35,087 nt of DNA from positions 105,915-141,001 of the forward strand of contig NW_003124916.1 of NCBI RefSeq assembly GCF_000003605.2, written 5' to 3'. A model generated the notes under the pieces. The model had not been told where the DNA came from, did no database searches, and worked only from the letters and a program-made list of their open reading frames with translations. Made by a program: the position numbers and the translations under genes. Source of the stretch: Saccoglossus kowalevskii. Lineage: Eukaryota > Hemichordata > Enteropneusta > Harrimaniidae. This document shows, one piece after another, positions 23,174 through 33,628 of the stretch (position 1 is the first letter of the stretch; every line of letters starts with the position of its first letter).

Positions 23174-23267
23174 GTTAATGATGTCGATGTGAGAACTCTT
23201 ACACACCTACAAATTGTCAACTTAGTCACTGCTTCCAATGTTGTCAAATTTATTGTCTTGCCACCAA
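23174..23267 (+). CDS. Exon 4: end of PDZ2
   Basis: Encodes residues 337-367 and one base of serine 368. VNDVDVRTLTHLQIVNLV gives the strand after helix A and helix B with histidine 347, followed by the final strand VVKFIVLPP. The donor is CCACCAA before GTAAGT. Phase 1, matched by exon 5. Confidence 0.9.
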
Positions 23268-23607
23268 GTAAGTGCATTTATTGATGGTCACATGATTGCA
23301 TTCTCAATGGGATTGGTCAACCTGATGGAATCAGCTATTAAAAAAACAAATTAGTATATCGAGTAGATTATATTCCGCAAAAATTTATAAATTGGATATA
23401 GAATCTGGATACTCTTTCACACAATCAACATAAAAAGCGGCAGTCTTCACGCAACGTCCTGTTTGATATATATGGAACTCGTAGCCACGTATACAATGCG
23501 TGTAAAATACATTGTTTATTTACAATATATATAAAACAAGAAAACAAGAAAAAATTAAAAATGTGTTCCTCATTAAACAGTCTTCATTGCTGTGATAATT
23601 TTTACAG

Positions 23608-23724
23608 GTCGATCTGGAAGATCTAGCTCTATCTCAACCTGTCCCAGACAACGCAGGTCAGAAAGCTTAGATAGAATGGCAGGTAATAACAGACATCAAT
23701 CAAGGACATTGCCAACACAAAAAA
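23608..23724 (+). CDS. Exon 5: basic/serine-rich linker
   Basis: Encodes residues 369-406 with split codons at both ends. The acceptor is TTTTTACAG and the donor AAAAA before GTAAGT. The peptide is rich in R, S and Q, and RRSESLD looks like a basophilic-kinase site. No domain. Its inclusion is supported by phase 1 at both borders, so skipping it would keep the frame. Confidence 0.82.
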
Positions 23725-24269
23725 GTAAGTCAGTAAACAAATTTACCATGTTTCTTAAATGTCTCTTCATTTTGTATATTCATTTTAACTTGAATGTGTG
23801 GCCCACATTGCCAACAATGGATGCTGTCGACTTCAGTAGAATACATGCCTAATAGTCCTATTTGTTTGTCTACTAATCCTGGTGTTTATAATTTCTTTAA
23901 TCTTTATTTCACTTTCCATTTTCCCAGAAATATTTTACAAAAACTGGGATATACAATGTAAGTGTATTTCCTGATTTTAAAAATAAGTGAGCCCTTGTAG
24001 AAAAAGGGACATCACAATAAATTACCAGGTAATAAATAAATAAATAATTCACTTATTTATATAAAACTACATTCCCGTTTAGTGGTGATGTTCTAACAAT
24101 CACCTGTAGTGCATGTATAATCTCCATTTTCTATACAGGTATCATGGGGAAATAATTGCATACGATTAAAGAGCCAGTGCATATACAAATAATCTAATAT
24201 ATAGGCATGTGATTATCATTGCGTTAAATTGTTGGTGATGATTAATTTGAATATTATACTTATTTTCAG

Positions 24270-25207
24270 TCATGAGGCGGAACAGTTCTCCAGCAAAATC
24301 ACAGCCAGACCAACTATTGCATCAACCGCCAAGACCAACAACGCCACTACGAGCTGGACAAATACCACATCAGATATTAGAGCAAGAGCTGCAGTCCACA
24401 ACACCTCTGACAAGTTCCACTCCACTACCTCCAACTGATCATCCAGCATTACTCAGGAACAGGGACTTGATAACAACCGAGAGGACGAGTAGCGCCCTCA
24501 ACCATACTTATCAAGAACTTCAGGATCTACCTGATATTCAAGTAGATGCACGCAATGTGATTGTACACAGAACAAATGCATCAGAAAGATGCATTGAAAA
24601 CGACACTGCAGCATCCCCGCACGGTCTTTCAAAAGAGCAAGAAGAGAAGTTAGCCAGGCTTCAGCAGGGAACGCTAGGACGTAATATGGACCGGCAGTTG
24701 AAAAACGTTCTATCGCCACCAAAGTTCTCGGAGGAGAACCTGGCAGAATGGCACTGCGACAGCAAGGTGCATGTCAAAAATTTGTTCAATTCGTCAAACG
24801 AGAAACTGCAAAATGATGACAGCTTGGAAGAACTCGATCTGCCGATGTTCTCACCAAAATCTGAAATTATGCAAAGTGGCAACACTGGCAGGACACAATT
24901 AAAGATGAATATTACAAGTATTCCTGATGGAAGTCGGTCCTTATCAATGGTGATACCACTTTACGATACACATGTGGACAGTTATAGTAAAGTGCTGAAC
25001 TTACCAGTTGGCGAGACGATTCAGAATGACGTAATCAAAGGTCTTCCAAAATCCACAATGCCAGAGAAAGAGTTAGCACATACAATAAGTGATGTGAAAG
25101 TTGACGTGCATAGACGCTCATCTCTCAATGCACAGCCCAATATCGTCACTAATGAATCACCAAACGTTGATAGCACAGAGAAAGGAAATGACTGGCGATT
25201 GTGGTGA
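24270..25207 (+). CDS. Exon 6: long disordered C-terminal tail and stop
   Basis: Encodes the rest of isoleucine 407 to residue 718. The acceptor is TTATTTTCAG. The 311-residue tail is rich in S, P, T, N and Q with short acidic patches and shows no third PDZ or second harmonin domain. In whirlin a proline-rich segment lies at this place before PDZ3. The chain ends in NDWRLW, which is not a standard PDZ-binding terminus. The open reading frame is continuous and unlike the surrounding DNA in composition, supporting a true coding exon. Confidence 0.88.
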
Positions 25208-25303
25208 TAAGTGAGACTTTCAGGCATTTGGGGGGGGGGGGTAGCGTAAAGGTTTGAAACAAATTCTCTCATGAGAGTAAAAAACAAGTACTACATGTAA
25301 AGA

Positions 25304-25309
25304 AATAAA
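25304..25309 (+). terminator. Poly(A) signal AATAAA, proximal
   Basis: AATAAA 97 bases after the stop codon, the nearest canonical signal for the scaffold gene. Confidence 0.5.
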
Positions 25310-25393
25310 GTTCCCTCCCCCAATGTCAATTGACATGTTCCCTATAAACTAAAATCGAAACAAGCTACTTCAAAACATTCCATTTTGTTCTTT

Positions 25394-25399
25394 AATAAA
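25394..25399 (+). terminator. Poly(A) signal AATAAA, distal
   Basis: A second AATAAA 187 bases after the stop, in TTTAATAAAGC. Either this or the proximal one could end the transcript, and longer 3' UTRs are possible. Confidence 0.4.
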
Positions 25400-25596
25400 G
25401 CTTCATTATTTTTGTTAAATGTTAAGCCTACAGGTATTTTTCTTTCTCATTTAATCATGGATTGTGTTGTCGTGGTTACTAACAGATGTGCAAGTTTGCG
25501 CCAAAATTTGTTTTTGTGTAAAATACATAAAGAATTTTTTCATTTCACGTACATAGAAACTGTATGCATTTCCAGGTCTGTGGTGGTAACTATGCT

Positions 25597-25666
25597 GATT
25601 GAAACCATGGTAACAATAGATTCAGTATGAAGATTGAAACCATGGTAACAATAGATACAGTATGTG
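25597..25666. repeat. 35-bp tandem duplication with ACCATGGT
   Basis: Two head-to-tail copies (25597-25631 and 25632-25666) differing at three positions, each containing GAAACCATGGTAAC. The inverted form, GTTACCATGGTTTC, has a good left X-box half-site but a poor right half. Confidence 0.9.
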
Positions 25667-27509
25667 GCAGGTTGTTAATTATATAATTATATAACAAAAA
25701 ACTTTATATTCAGCGGATATATGTGCCACAAGTATTAAAAATTTCTATCACATCTGTTTGCTGCAAACAAAATTTGCTAAATGCGTGTTAGGGATACATG
25801 TAGTTAATTCTGAAAGAAAGCCACTCTCGGTCAAAACTGGTTTTATTTTCTTATCGAAATGTTAAACAGATTAAACTGCTGTAATTTCGCAACAGTCAAT
25901 TTTTTTATTTTGCATCAGTTATATCGATGGGGAGTCACAGCGAATTGAAAAGTGATTACCATATTGGTTGTGTCATAATCATTTTGACTGTCAAAGGTCA
26001 ACCATCGCTTCCATTCAGTCTACAATAAATATTGATACAATTACAAATAAGTATGTATGCAAACAGTGTGTGATTAAATGTAGAGTTTTATAAATATAAT
26101 TATGCTGTACGTGTTAGTATAGCCAAACATCAAGTATCCAAACAAGTATTATTTTCCCTGTTCTCATTCATTGAGGTAATTGTGGTTTGTCTGTATTTAA
26201 AATGCAACAGTTACCCACATTAATCGTGTCAAATAATGGGTCAATACAATGTGTGTACAAAGAAATTTAATTTGCAGAATGTGGCACTTTAATATTATTA
26301 GTAATCTGTTAAAAACAGATTGCTGCTTCGTTGGTAATTTGATGTTTTCTGCATAGTGTGGCATAGATGCATTAGTATGGGTCTATTGTATACAAAATTG
26401 TTACCGAGACATTTGTGATTTTGTTATTTTTATGCAAACTTGGATTATTTCATGTGCATTAAATGTATTTTAGTCCAGGTTTTAGTGGTCTTGCAGTGTG
26501 CGAAAGTAGAGTACTTTCGCTAGGTAAATTTAATTCCCAGTATTACCACTCAGGCATTTGATCAAATATTTGTACAATTTCCATCCATCCATCCACTCAA
26601 CAAAGACATTTTGAAGGGGATGTAATAATTGATTAATTAAAAATTGGGCTTCCAATATATTTAATCAGACATTTATGTGAAATGTATATGACCTCAAATA
26701 TGTATTCTGCATGAAGCAATCTCAAGAATCTGTTCATTATGCATGGAATATTTCTGGTTCATATAAATATATCGTATTTTATATTCTTGATCCAACTGCT
26801 TTTTTTATTATGAGAATTTTAATACTGTTTTTAATCAACTTAAAAAAGTTTTTCATGTTTGATTTAGTGACAGTAGTTTTATATATTGTACTGGGGCTGC
26901 ATGTTGGGTGCTGGACATTTGACAGTATTAAATAGATTTGCAACACTGAATTATCGTCTTCTTGTGCTTTACAACTATATTAGACTGATTGACAAGTTAA
27001 CTAGGCTTAGACCAGAATTTTTTTATTCCTTGTTTCTAGAGTTTTTATAAGACAATTTTTTCGAGGAGGGCGGAAAAAAATTAAAATTAATTCTTTTTTC
27101 CCCATTAGATTTGTGTGATTCTCAAAGAATTGTAAGTGAGATCATTGATCAGAGAGAAGAAATGAAAAAAAAATGTATTCCATGTACAACCTTGTTTCTC
27201 ATCTGGGGAGACTTTGGTACTTTGATCATGATACTCCCACGAAAATACAACTTGGGTTTGTTATGGGGGGGGGGGATGAAGATAAAAATAAGTTTTTTTT
27301 AGCAATTTTTTGCAAATACAAGTTGGCAGGCGCGAGAAATTACGCCAAAATAAAATTATATTTTTATTTCATTTTCGGCTCCTGTTAATTCGGCGGGTTC
27401 GCGAAACAAGGGATAATGAAAGTCTGGCCTTACTGTAATTTACCTTTCTTGAGACGGTGAACATTTCAAAATTTGAGAAATGTTGAACCTCAGGGCTTAA
27501 GAGTTTGTG
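25667..27509. other. 3' flank, no gene recognised
   Basis: AT-rich. Short open frames (for example 26711-26935) are hydrophobic and low in complexity, with no domain. A small CCAT repeat lies at 26581-26595, a G9 run near 27267 and purine runs near 27060-27090. Confidence 0.5.
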
Positions 27510-27695
27510 TACTGTAGAATACTTTATTTTCGCTGAAGGGATGATTCCGTGAAAATAAAATCCAGCGAATATACTTTTTTTCCTATATTTTACATTAAAC
27601 TCATCAGAAATCAGTGAAAATAAATTCCATACAAAATGCCCAAAAAGCCTTTTCAGCGAAAATTAATTCCAGCGAGAATAAAGTATTCCACAGTA
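27510..27695. mobile_element. Foldback MITE, family A, copy 3 (inverted)
   Basis: Starts TACTGTAGAATACTTTATTT and ends with its inverted form. The internal AAATCAGTGAAAATAAATTC and ATGCCCAAAAAG blocks are the reverse complement of those in copies 1 and 2, so it is inserted in the opposite orientation. Confidence 0.8.
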
Positions 27696-29935
27696 TACAA
27701 AAACTGTTGGCTTCAAGAACCTGTCTAGACAAACATTCAACTGGAGTGTGATGTTTTTTTTGTTGCATGGATGAACATTTGTCTGTTTTTGATAATGGGC
27801 AGAAAGCCAGCTCCTCAGGCTCAGAGAAATCTATAATTGACTTCACACAAAGGAATATAAATGAGGATGCCTATTGCTGGTTCATGCAACCTTTCGTTTT
27901 CAGCCCTCAAAAGGTGATTTGTTCATAAAGTGACAGTTCGCTTGAAAACTGGTGCGGTTGTCACTAAAGAGACTGGGTCAATTGCGACACAAAAGATTCT
28001 TCATAAAAAAACAATTGTTGCATCATATAAAGTGCAGAAGCCCTGGCTAGTTCTTGATGTCAAATAACCATAACTCTTATTAGCCAAATTGTACAGAATA
28101 TTTGCTTTTAGAATGGCACGTTACCCAGGATGACCTTCCTGTTTAAATTTGAATAACCTATATCTATGTGACCTGCCACATTTATCGAGGTCTCAAAGAC
28201 CACACAGAGTACACTCATTTTCAGCTAGTCGTATACACTCAATACAGAAAATATTTTTAAATAAAAAAATAAAAACATACAGGAGTCAGTTTTAATTTGT
28301 TTTCAATCAGCCATTAAATTTATTAACAAGAATGTGCTGTTTGTTAACACATTATTTACAATGTAGACCAGCATAAGATGATGAAATCTTGCTATTCTAC
28401 TAAACAAACATTAGTTACATAAGTTGGCACACAGTAGGAGATATGTACAGTACCACTATTTTGGAAGACAACGTACATTGGGATTAGGTTACCTTACTTT
28501 AATTCCACACAGCAATTTACAATACATTGCACTTCATGCCTCTAGAGGGAGCACTTTATACAAAAACAATGTCATCTACGTTTTACATCTCTAGAGGGCA
28601 GTGTCAGCAGTAATTTAACACTTGTGACAATGGAACACAAAATATATATTTCTACTTTTCAGCAAAAATGATGATCTTTATGGAGGAAAATATAAAGCTC
28701 TGTAAAGTATTATTTATCTATAAACTATTACAACAAGTATGACCACAATTTGAAAGCACCATAATAATTTCATAGTAAATACACAATTTTTAACTTGCCG
28801 AGCAGTGCTCCCACTATTTGTCATGTTTGTTATATACAATTGAAAATATGTCTACAATTCACGTATGTACAATTTCATCATTGCAAACTATCTCTCTCTT
28901 CTTCCTTGATGCCAGGGTCTCAAAAATGTAATAGAACCAATATGAATTAACAGAAACACAATGTTTTTCTTTCTTTTCTTTTTTTGCATGAATCTGTAAG
29001 CATCCAGGGTTAAACATAACTACAGTTTCAATGAAACACTTCAATGTCGAGACAGAATGTACTTTTTAAGAACCAAGAATATTTGTATACGTAATTTTAA
29101 GATTTGAATCTAGTGGTTGGTTACAGCGAATTTAGGGTCACATCTACACGAGTGATAATTGATGGAAATTTACAATTTTCCATAGTGCCAAATATTGTTT
29201 GGGGGTCAAATTAAACTACAGTGATTTAGAGCGTATCAGTCTCAGCGAGTGAATCAAAATAGAAAATAAAAAAAATTTCATTCTCATTTCATCCTTAAAA
29301 GTACAATATAGTTCATTGATAGCCAAGCCTGTAAAAAAATTTCTATAAAAACTAAAATCACCACGAAATTTGAGAAAAAAAAAATGAAATCATTATCCAT
29401 GTCAATGATAATTAAGTGTTCACTCAGACAGACTTGCAACCAGCCTTTTACAAAAGAGCTCAACAAAGCAACCAAGTTTATAAACCATGCGAACTCTCAA
29501 CAAATTACATCATTATGAATATATATTCTTTCTGAATACAATGATTTACAAATTATTAATACTGTTATCATTTAATTATATGCAAAATAAAAATACCATT
29601 GGCCTGCCAATGGTTTACAAAACTCCAACCCAGATACTGTGAATATACAGTAAAAAAGAATGAAAAAAATTATTATTCTGCAAATTATAACAAAAAAATA
29701 GTTAAAAAACCCTAAGGAATGTTCTCCTTCCAGCAACCAATCAGATTGCCTGGTTTTGATTAAATCTTCTTGTAATAGGATAGGTACATGGAAGACACAC
29801 AGACACATATATGACAACCAATCAGATTTACCCTGAGAAGACAATCTACCATTTATGACTAGCATTTAACACAGTCAAGATTAGTAAATATATAATATGG
29901 AGAAATACGGGTAGTATCATAAGTATCACAGCCAC
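27696..29935. other. Intergenic, no gene recognised
   Basis: No exon with domain or splice support on either strand. It contains two CTAGAGGG motifs 51 bases apart (near 28541 and 28591). Confidence 0.5.
28539..28603 (+). promoter_or_regulatory. Pair of weak CTCF-like motifs
   Basis: CCTCTAGAGGGAGC (28539-28552) and CTCTAGAGGGCAGTG (28589-28603) keep most of the CTCF core TAGAGGGC-type half. They are in the same orientation, between the two convergent genes. The match is imperfect and repeat origin cannot be excluded. Confidence 0.25.
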
Positions 29936-29939
29936 GTAT

Positions 29940-30060
29940 TGTAATAACAACCTGGTATCTCAATAACAACTTTGTATCTGGAATAATAAGTTTGTACCAG
30001 GATCACAAACTTGTACCATATTAAGCTGGTATCATAACTAAAGTATTATAATAAAACATA
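29940..30060. repeat. Decayed fringe of the minisatellite
   Basis: Several diverged relatives of the 20-bp unit (TGGTATCTCAATAACAAC, TGTATCTGGAATAATAAG and similar) precede the regular array, suggesting an older array edge. Confidence 0.7.
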
Positions 30061-30617
30061 GTATCTGAATAACAACCTTGGTATCTGAATAACAACCTTG
30101 GTATCTGAATAACAACCTTGGTATCTGAATAACAACCTTGGTATCTGAATAACAACCTTGATATCTGAATAACAACCTTGATATCTGAATAACAACCTTG
30201 ATATCTGAATAACAACCTTTGTATCTGAATAACAATCTTGGTATCTGAACAACAATCTTGGTATCTGAACAACAACCTTGGTATCTGAATAACAATCTTG
30301 GTATCTGAACAACCTTTGTATCTGAATAACAACCTTGGTATCTGAATAACAACCTTGATATCTGAATAACAACCTTGATATCTGAATAACAACCTTGATA
30401 TCTGAATAACAACCTTGATATCTGAATAACAACCTTGATATCTGAATAACAACCTTGGTATCTGAATAACAACCTCTGTATCTGAATAACAATCTTGGTA
30501 TCTGAATAACAACCTTTGTATCTGAATAACAACGTTGGTATCTGAATAACAACCTTGGCATCTGAATAACAACCTTGGCATCTGAATAACAACCTTGGTA
30601 TCTGAATAACAACCTGG
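30061..30617. repeat. 20-bp minisatellite, 28 units
   Basis: The consensus unit is GTATCTGAATAACAACCTTG. Twelve 20-bp units are followed by one 17-bp unit (30301-30317) and fifteen more 20-bp units. Variants come in blocks: units 6-8 and 16-20 begin ATATCT, and each block is followed a unit or two later by an AATCTTG variant. This implies duplication of multi-unit segments. The minus strand has no stop codon in any of the three frames across the array. No promoter, splice or start context suggests that it is translated. Confidence 0.97.
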
Positions 30618-32485
30618 TACAGAATTTCAGCATTTTGAGTATATTCAATGGTTCTTAAATTCACAGATTGACAAAAAAAATCATTTTGTTTAAAGTTACC
30701 GGTAGTACTAAGCAGGAAAATTGAAAAAATGAGAAAATTAAGAGTAAACAAATTCAAATTACATTTTAATACCAGTATATGTAATACTGGGAATGTAGAA
30801 AAAAAAGAATGTCTTGTGCTGCAATTAGGCAAAGAATATTTTATGACTAAAATATTTTTACTTGACCTTGCAACATTTTATTATGCAAGGGCCTTTCTAT
30901 GATTTGAGTAGGAAAATAAGTACATTCTTAGCTCTTAAACCAAGTACATATACATCTATTTCATTAGAATAGCAATTTTCATTTAACAAATAATGGTATT
31001 TTTAGTCAGACTGACAAGACAAGTCTGAAAATAACAGCAACAAAACAAAAACAATTTAAAATATAGGTAGTTTGCCCTCTAACACCAAGAAGTAAATTCC
31101 CTTGTTTTTCATAATTAGAAAATTCTACATCTAAAAATACAGGCTAAATAACTATAATATTGATATTTTTTATCTTGCACTGGAAATTACAGTGTACAAT
31201 AACAGTACACAAATATTGCTCTCTAAATATCAGTAACGTCATATCAAAAGTCACCTCATATCGAATAAGATATTACCCAGCATGCCCCATGCCTACAATG
31301 ACAATATATATGATTCAACAGTAATATATAATGCATAATGTTTACAAATTTAGCAACTGTATTTGCTCCAATAAAAAGTACATGTAAACTGGAAACATGA
31401 TCAAGATGTGTGATCAACCCAGACATGTTCAAGATACAGATGTGGGATGCATGAATGCACAGAGGTAAATTAATAAGTCCCTTTTTTTCTAATAAGTTAT
31501 CGGATAAAGTTCTGAATCCAATAAATGAACCACCTACATGCATGTCACAACTTGGAATACATTTATGCACAGTGTGTATTTAACCTACACAATGAAGGAT
31601 TCTCACACAATTCAATGGATATTTCAATTAGCATGTTGTTTCACATAAATGGTCAAACTACATATTTTGGACTCGCACTTGCAAGCTGGCCAAGCATGTG
31701 TTTTCTTTATAAGATATCAGATAAACAAAGAATCACTAGTTTTTAGACAGGAAATTCCACCGAAAATAAATAGCTCCAGAGCATGCATTTTAATAGAGCA
31801 AATACGGTATTTCTAAAAATAAAATAAAATAAAAAAACCATAAATGTATATGCAGTTATTATTATCATGATATAGCACAGATCATTTTTCTACATGTAAG
31901 AACTGAATGATGTTGACTTTAAAATCAAATATTCATGATATATAGGTAATGCACCTTGTCTGGGGAACTCAATTTGATTCTCTCCTGTCCTGATTCTGTC
32001 CATTCTTGATTAATCAACATTATGCTGAAGAAAAAATCAACGGAATGTGCCAACCATATCCTATTATCGTTTTGGCATTATTGTACAAGTTGAGTAATTA
32101 GATTTTGGGTCAGGCAGTACGATGAAATTGGATGTTACAATGTATATAGCAGAGCTGGGGGGCAAAGTTCACACTGAACCATAGTGGCCGACATCTACAT
32201 TATACAAACAACACAATTACTGTACAAGATAGTTCAAATTAATTTTTCTCAGTACTTCGTACATTGCAGGTAAAACAGAATAAATGCTAGTTCAATGGAT
32301 ATCTATTCATATATGCAAAGAAAATACAGTGATCATTTAGTAAATAGAAAATACATTGTGCCAGCATGTCTGGATTGATTTCAGCCAATTACGTGAATAC
32401 ATAGTCTGAATGGATAAACAGCATGTGGGAAATATCTTTATAAGCTCCAATGAGCAGACAATTACGTTTCTATGCAGAGTGTTTT
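30618..32485. other. Downstream of the death-domain gene; likely includes its 3' UTR
   Basis: AT-rich, no further coding exon. I found no TTTATT (AATAAA on the minus strand) between 31900 and the stop codon at 32486, so the 3' UTR is either long or uses a variant signal. TTTAAT (ATTAAA on the minus strand) occurs near 31788. A family B MITE end (AATAGAGCAAATACGGTATT) lies at about 31791-31810. Confidence 0.4.
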
Positions 32486-32682
32486 CTACCTATCGTATGT
32501 ACTGAGATATTCTTTGATGTTCCTTACTACATCTTGCCTATCTAGTCTGGGGTTTAGTAATATAGCTATTAGTCTACCCAGGGTGGCATTGACACCCATG
32601 CCCCATTCCTGTAACAATTCTCGACATGGGTCGTCCAATTGCTCCAAGATCTGAATGTCATGCACCGTTTTCCCCATCTCAT
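32486..32682 (-). CDS. Last exon of a death-domain protein (C-terminal part of the domain)
   Basis: Read on the minus strand, the exon follows a strong acceptor (TTTTTTCTCTCTTTCAG) and runs 197 bases to a TAG at 32488-32486. It encodes helices 2-6 of a death domain: the I-x-x-L-E-x-x-D-D-P stretch, ELLQEWG, then NATLGRLIAIL and DRQDVVRNI, matching the family pattern P-x-x-x-L-L-x-x-W followed by A-T-x-x-x-L-x-x-x-L. The first two bases complete a split codon (aspartate) with the upstream exon. Death domains assemble signalling complexes in innate immunity and apoptosis. The W/L/DV pattern looks closest to MyD88, but MyD88 continues into a TIR domain whereas this protein stops eight residues after the domain. 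Confidence 0.8.
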
Positions 32683-33542
32683 CTGAAAGAGAGAAAAAAG
32701 ATATTATTTGAGGATAAGATGTTGCAGGCTGTTACAATTTTATATTGTTGTGATCATGTTTCCATAGTGATGACAGGGTGATACCATTATACATTGTATT
32801 AAGTTTTAGTTAAAGAGGTCTCTGCCAACCTTTTGAGGTGTAAAAGTGGTATGCTTATGGTCAACTAGTGTGAAACTAAGTACAATACATTTGCTATTTT
32901 TGTCCTTAAATTTGAATTTCGAATACAGTTTTGGCATGATTTATTGGCACTTTTGCTCAAAAATTACACTTGTACAGTTCTCTTACTTAAGCAACCCATT
33001 TCTAGTCCTGAAAAAAAATTGTACACCCTCTAAGGTACTATTAAAATCAAATGTTAAAATATACACCCAGTATAGGTTGTTAACACTGTGACATCGTTTG
33101 TTTACATTTTCGTCAACCTGCATGCGAAGGTCTGATAACAAATCCCACTGATCAATACTATAGCTGACAATATATTGTGACTGAATGTTTTGTTTTGTTT
33201 TGTTATTGTTATTTTTGGACTTTACTCAAAATTTCATTGGTTCGTTCCAAATAAAAAAAAAATTCTATTTATCTTGTGACAACACTGCCTATAAGTTGTT
33301 TTATTAACACGAATGCATACACATATATTAAATAATAATGCCATTACTTTATCTATGGGTGTAAATAACCGGTTCTTACCAATCAGTCACTATGTATTAG
33401 AGTGCACATATACACAAAACAAACAATTACGACAATCTACTTATATCTTTTCTAAAAAAAGTCAAACTATGGGAAAGGATCAATTCGAAAAAGATATGAT
33501 GAGAGAAATAAAGAGAAGAGTTATGATTATCACAGCAATTAC
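32683..33542 (-). other. Last intron of the death-domain gene
   Basis: 860 bases on the minus strand, from GTAATT to CTTTCAG, phase 1. It splits the death domain between helices 1 and 2. Nothing else recognised inside. Confidence 0.75.
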
Positions 33543-33628
33543 CTGCCAGGCCTCTCCAATCTCTACCGGTGAGTACTTTGATGTTTAGATGTTGACATAT
33601 CACGAGTAGCAAACCACACGGTATTCGA
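33543..33628 (-). CDS. Penultimate exon of the death-domain protein (helix 1)
   Basis: On the minus strand the peptide LVICQHLNIKVLTGRDWRGL, ending in A, is followed by GTAATT. The G left over joins AT of the next exon to give aspartate, so the splice creates DWRGLADEMG, the W-x-x-L-A signature of death-domain helix 1. The donor and the phase fit are strong evidence. The upstream border is uncertain: the nearest usable acceptor, CCCACATCAG, puts the start at 33628, but its pyrimidine tract is poor. The rest of the gene must lie further right, and I could not recognise it in the window. Confidence 0.65.

Larger units (their letters stand above)
14634..25207 (+). other. Harmonin/whirlin-family PDZ scaffold gene, six coding exons
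   Basis: Six exons join in frame to 2157 coding bases, or 718 residues. Residues 8-82 form a harmonin-homology domain, an all-helical module binding short helical peptides. Residues 122-143 are a very basic linker. PDZ1 spans about 171-252 (SLGF ligand loop, histidine 233 at the start of helix B). PDZ2 spans about 287-366 (WLGC loop, histidine 347). These histidines predict class I C-terminal ligands. Residues 370-718 are polar, rich in S, P, T and N, and probably disordered. In animals, harmonin, whirlin and PDZD7 assemble cadherin, myosin and receptor complexes in stereocilia, microvilli and the periciliary membrane. The harmonin domain followed by PDZ1-PDZ2 is shared with whirlin and harmonin. 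The third PDZ is absent, as in short forms. Whether it is an orthologue of whirlin, harmonin or neither cannot be settled here, so no symbol is given. Confidence 0.85.

Noticed and set aside
25180-25207. C-terminal NDWRLW as a PDZ-binding motif
   Set aside because: It does not fit class I, II or III consensus; only its oddness is noted.
27111-27135. Mini-exon between a good acceptor (TTTTTCCCCATTAG) and TTGTAAGTGAG
   Set aside because: Only about 23 bases, no domain, and downstream of the scaffold stop codon and poly(A) signals; probably chance splice-site look-alikes.
30061-30617. CRISPR-like array
   Set aside because: Units are contiguous with no spacers, in a eukaryotic genome; it is a minisatellite.
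30021-30832. Three long minus-strand frames of 186-264 codons
   Set aside because: They are by-products of the stop-free 20-bp minisatellite, with repeat peptide and no credible start, splice or promoter context.
33313-33588. 91-codon plus-strand frame with a GGTGAGTAC donor-like end
   Set aside because: It is antisense to the death-domain exon, whose splice phase and domain fit are much stronger.
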